A stretch of 21,302 nt of DNA from a virus: positions 1 to 21,302 of IMG/VR virus record IMGVR_UViG_3300005526_000035. The stretch is one strand, 5' to 3'. The position numbers and the translations under genes were made by a program. The notes below the pieces were generated by a model. The model did not search any database. It worked only from the letters and a program-made list of their open reading frames with translations, and was not told where the DNA came from. Below are positions 19,815-21,302 of this stretch, one piece after another (position 1 is the stretch's first letter; every line of letters starts with the position of its first letter).

Positions 19815-20056
19815 CGGCGCCTGAGAATCGGCGAGATACCGACCTCGCGCGCCTCGCCGGCGAGAGGCCCGACGCGCCGGCGTCGCGCTGCGCACGCTGC
19901 GGCCTGCTAATCGTCGAGGTCGACGCCGGCGACGGCCGGCGCGCGTGGATACATGGCGACGCCGCATACGACCCGTTCGAGGCGCCGCACGCGCCGCGGC
20001 CGGCCGACGAGGTCGACGACGAGGTCGAGCGGCAATGGTGGCAGGCGCACGGATGA
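19811..20056 (+). CDS. Small CxxC protein after integrase (81 aa)
   Basis: ATG overlaps the integrase TGA as ATGA; upstream codons in the same frame lie inside the integrase gene and are a shadow. The product has CARCGLLIVEVD with a CxxC knuckle near residue 27-30, RRAWIHGDAAYDPFEAPHAPR and an acidic helix VDDEVERQWWQAHG. One more ligand pair could come from the His residues (IHGD, PHAP). No family is recognised. It begins a string of four small genes between integrase and attP. Confidence 0.6.
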   Translation: MTAPENRRDTDLARLAGERPDAPASRCARCGLLIVEVDAGDGRRAWIHGDAAYDPFEAPHAPRPADEVDDEVERQWWQAHG

Positions 20057-20289
20057 GCGCGCCGCGCGCGCTACGACGAGGCCGGGCGCGCGACCTCGAC
20101 GCGCCGCCGGCCGCGATCCTGCTCGACGTCGACCATGACGCCGGCACCGAATCGTTCGTCGTATGGGAACGGGCCTACGTCGGTACGAGCTGGGGCGCCT
20201 GGTCGACGTACTCGCGCGCAATGCTCGACCGGCTCGAAACCGGCTATCACGCGCACGCTCTCGGCGGCTGGCGCGACGAGGTCGCATGA
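20053..20289 (+). CDS. Small hypothetical protein (78 aa)
   Basis: ATG overlaps the preceding stop (ATGA) and its TGA overlaps the next ATG. It has a basic start (PRALRRGRARDLD) and then a beta-like, aromatic-rich part: AAILLDVDHDAGTESFVVWE, RAYVGTSWGAWSTYSRAM, followed by a helix LDRLETGYHAHALGG. I do not recognise it. The aromatic, strand-rich composition suggests a small folded domain. It lacks the Cys pairs of its neighbours. Confidence 0.55.
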   Translation: MSAPRALRRGRARDLDAPPAAILLDVDHDAGTESFVVWERAYVGTSWGAWSTYSRAMLDRLETGYHAHALGGWRDEVA

Positions 20290-20483
20290 GTACGCGCCGC
20301 GTCGTCGTGCTCTGGTGCGACTGCTGCTATCGCACGCTCGGGCCGCTCGACGAGCTGCCGGATTATTTCGACGGCGTACGCCTCGCCGTCGACAAGGCGC
20401 GCGCTGAGGGCTGGCACGTCGCCCGCTCGTCGCACGTCTGCGCGGAATGCGTCGAGGCGCTGCGCGCGCTCGCGCGCTCGTGA
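20286..20483 (+). CDS. Small zinc-ribbon-like protein (65 aa)
   Basis: ATG overlaps the preceding stop. It starts with a beta strand VVVLWCDCCYRTLG carrying a Cys pair (C11 and C13/C14), then ELPDYFDGVRLAVDKARAEGWH as a helix, and ends SSHVCAECVEALRALA with a second pair (CxxC). Two Cys pairs flanking one helix suggest a single zinc ribbon. Such proteins bind nucleic acids or partner proteins. No specific function is assignable. It is coupled to the genes on both sides. Confidence 0.6.
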   Translation: MSTRRVVVLWCDCCYRTLGPLDELPDYFDGVRLAVDKARAEGWHVARSSHVCAECVEALRALARS

Positions 20484-20755
20484 GGCCGGCGCTGCCGGTC
20501 TGCGCCTGCTGCGGCGCGCCGGCGCTGCTGGGCGGCTGGGTACCGGCCGGGCCGCACGTCGCACGCTGGGCCTGCTCGACCTGCGCCGGCGCCGACCTCG
20601 CGCACCCGTTCGTATCGAGGTCGGCGGTACCGCCGGCTAGGGCGCGTATCCGAACGAGCGAGCCCGCCGACCTCGCCGAAAAAAATACCGCGCGTACAAA
20701 ACGCGTACAGCTCGTGCTCGACCTCGACGTCGACGAGCGCCGGCCGGCGCTGTGA
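20480..20755 (+). CDS. Small zinc-ribbon-like protein (91 aa) overlapping left att arm
   Basis: GTG overlaps the preceding stop as GTGA. Near the start is VCACCGAPALLGGWVPAGPH with CxxC, then VARWACSTCAGADLAHP with a second CxxC, a clear four-Cys ribbon. Its C-terminal part (from about 52) is Arg/Ala-rich and contains KNTARTKRVQLVLDLDVDE. The codons for TARTKRVQ are the left arm-type repeat of attP (20691-20709), so the gene end and the integration site share DNA. The stop at 20753-20755 is 17 bp before the tRNA-like core. Confidence 0.6.
   Translation: MRPALPVCACCGAPALLGGWVPAGPHVARWACSTCAGADLAHPFVSRSAVPPARARIRTSEPADLAEKNTARTKRVQLVLDLDVDERRPAL
20691..20709 (+). repeat. Left arm-type repeat of attP
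   Basis: CGCGTACAAAACGCGTACA is itself a tandem of CGCGTACA at 11-bp spacing. It matches 20910-20928 at 18 of 19 positions, and the two copies flank the att core, 63 bp to its left and 93 bp to its right. This is the layout of arm sites bound by the integrase N-terminal domain. Confidence 0.75.
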
Positions 20756-20772
20756 CCTGCGAAAACTCGACG

Positions 20773-20816
20773 AGGCGGCGGCGGGAATCGAACCCGCGTG
20801 AAAGGTTTTGCAGACC
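20773..20816 (-). other. attP core: 3' half of a tRNA-Cys gene
   Basis: On the - strand the 44 bp read as the 3' portion of tRNA-Cys (anticodon GCA). The anticodon loop CTGCAAA lies in 20804-20816, a 4-nt variable loop follows, then the T arm GCGGG-TTCGATT-CCCGC (20781-20797), the acceptor 3' strand CGCCGCC (20774-20780) and discriminator T (20773), as tRNA-Cys requires. Upstream there is no D arm or 5' acceptor strand, so it is not a complete tRNA. Phages that integrate in tRNA genes carry just such a 3' part to rebuild the host gene. The integrase gene nearby supports it. Confidence 0.88.
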
Positions 20817-20823
20817 GTTACGC

Positions 20824-20910
20824 CTGCGCACGGCTGCGTACGCCTGCGCAATAACAGCAGGTCGGCGGCCTGCGCTGCGTATCGCTGCGCACGTCTGCGC
20901 AGGCCTGCGC
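20824..20910 (+). repeat. Helically phased CTGCG repeats between core and right arm
   Basis: CTGCGCA or CTGCGTA begins at 20824, 20834 and 20844, and CTGCGC/CTGCGT at 20875, 20885, 20895 and 20905, with an extra copy at 20870. The 10-bp steps place all copies of a cluster on one face of the helix; the clusters are 31 bp apart. Such arrays suit cooperative binding by an excisionase, integrase or bending protein. The role is inferred. Confidence 0.7.
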
Positions 20911-20928
20911 GCGTACAAACCGCGTACA
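20910..20928 (+). repeat. Right arm-type repeat of attP
   Basis: CGCGTACAAACCGCGTACA differs from the left copy (20691-20709) at one position only. It lies just after the phased CTGCG array and 93 bp from the core. Confidence 0.75.
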
Positions 20929-20946
20929 ACTACGGCGAGGGAAACA

Positions 20947-20975
20947 TTGCCATGCGTCGACGACGAGCGTACGTT
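20947..20975 (+). promoter_or_regulatory. Promoter candidate for the excisionase-like gene
   Basis: TTGCCA (20947-20952) and TACGTT (20970-20975) are spaced by 17 bp, fitting the -35 TTGACA and actinobacterial TAnnnT. Transcription would start near 20982, about 55 nt ahead of the gene. The TACGTTCG octamer recurs at 21000-21007. Confidence 0.4.
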
Positions 20976-20995
20976 CGTCACTCATACGAGCGACG
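20976..20995. promoter_or_regulatory. Operator-like imperfect palindrome
   Basis: CGTCACTCATACGAGCGACG is symmetric at 8 of 10 base pairs. It covers the predicted transcription start of the promoter at 20947-20975, where a repressor would block initiation. Confidence 0.4.
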
Positions 20996-21037
20996 CGCAT
21001 ACGTTCGAGGGCGCGGCGCTCGGTCGAATACGCGGGG

Positions 21038-21302
21038 GTGACTGTGGCCGCATCGAAACGAGGCCGACCCGTCGGCGACGTCGAGGCCCGACTACTGACC
21101 ATCGAGGCCGCAGCCGCGGCGCTCGCCGTGTCGAGGCGTACCGTCGAATACATGCTCGCCGACGGCCGCCTCGAATCAGTACGTGTAAACGGGCCGACGT
21201 CGCGCCGCCTCATACCGACGGCGTCGCTCGACGCGTACGTCGAGATACTGCGTCAATCGCAGCCGCGGCCGCGTAAGGCCGTCGCTCGACCTCGTAAGCG
21301 TG
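21038..21302 (+). CDS. Excisionase/MerR-like HTH protein (3' end outside window)
   Basis: At least 88 residues are visible and the frame is still open at the window edge. Residues about 19-70 read LLTIEAAAAALAVSRRTVEY, MLADGRLESVRVNG, then RRLIPTASLDAYV. This is the winged-helix pattern of excisionases and HTH_17 proteins: a helix-turn-helix with a wing ending in (R)LIP-xxL-xxY. Excisionases bind att DNA, bend it and steer the integrase toward excision. The phased repeats 130-215 bp upstream would be a suitable target. GTG at 21038 or 21044 may be the start, since a G-run precedes both. A basic tail (RPRKAVARPRKR) follows. A repressor or plasmid-type HTH role is possible. Confidence 0.75.
   Translation, partial: MTVAASKRGRPVGDVEARLLTIEAAAAALAVSRRTVEYMLADGRLESVRVNGPTSRRLIPTASLDAYVEILRQSQPRPRKAVARPRKR

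Noticed and set aside
20773-20850. A complete tRNA-Cys gene
   Set aside because: The D arm and 5' acceptor strand are absent; upstream bases on the - strand are the phased CTGCG repeats.
20752-21276. Long + strand frame of 174 codons across the att region
   Set aside because: It runs through the tRNA-like core and arm repeats, is Arg/Thr-rich nonsense, and overlaps the better HTH frame at 21038 in another phase.
1-21302. Toxin-antitoxin, known anti-phage defence or insertion sequence
   Set aside because: No transposase, terminal repeats, or recognised toxin or defence motif was found on either strand; the unknown small genes at 19811-20755 cannot be assigned.

Overview
The window is part of the genome of a temperate siphovirus (long, non-contractile tail) that almost certainly infects an actinobacterium. 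Four things point there. The DNA is strongly GC-rich. Every gene is on the + strand, in long runs of ATGA/GTGA start-stop overlaps. The head genes are of the HK97 type. The tail and replication proteins are of actinophage type (ReqiPepy6 Gp37-like tail protein, RecT-like protein with an actinobacterial C-terminal domain). No host chromosomal gene is visible.

Layout. 1-4332 is an early/DNA-metabolism block: a RecB/Cas4-like nuclease (cut by the window edge), a RecT-like annealing protein, a protein whose gene carries a dense GTTACGCGTAAC repeat array, three tiny single-span membrane proteins, a small coiled-coil protein, an HNH nuclease, a second PD-(D/E)XK-like protein and Cys-rich small proteins. 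4333-4572 is a non-coding junction with several hairpins (terminator and/or cos candidate). 4573-16983 is the structural block: terminase small and large subunits, portal, prohead protease, major capsid, connectors, tail tube, gp10-like protein, two tail chaperones joined by a -1 frameshift at CCCTTTA, tape measure, distal tail protein, Gp37-like tail protein and a fibre-like minor tail protein. 16996-18181 is the lysis block: a small acidic protein, an amidase endolysin with a likely internal start, and a two-span holin. 18183-20755 holds a promoter, a small unknown protein, a small HTH protein, a tyrosine integrase and four small genes, three of them with CxxC pairs.

20691-20928 is an attP region. 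Its core matches the 3' half of a tRNA-Cys gene (anticodon arm to discriminator base, - strand) and is flanked by a near-identical pair of 19-bp arm repeats; an array of CTGCG motifs at 10-bp spacing lies between the core and the right arm. A promoter/operator candidate and an excisionase-like gene, cut by the window end, follow. Because att lies between phage genes and lacks the 5' half of the tRNA, the sequence represents the free or circular phage form, not an integrated prophage.

How it works together: integrase, excisionase and attP switch between lysogeny and excision; the nuclease/RecT pair probably performs recombination-linked replication or annealing; the terminase packages DNA through the portal into HK97-fold heads matured by the protease; the tail block builds a tail whose length is set by a 697-residue tape measure; holin and endolysin release progeny. 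All calls come from reading the sequence; no database search was run.
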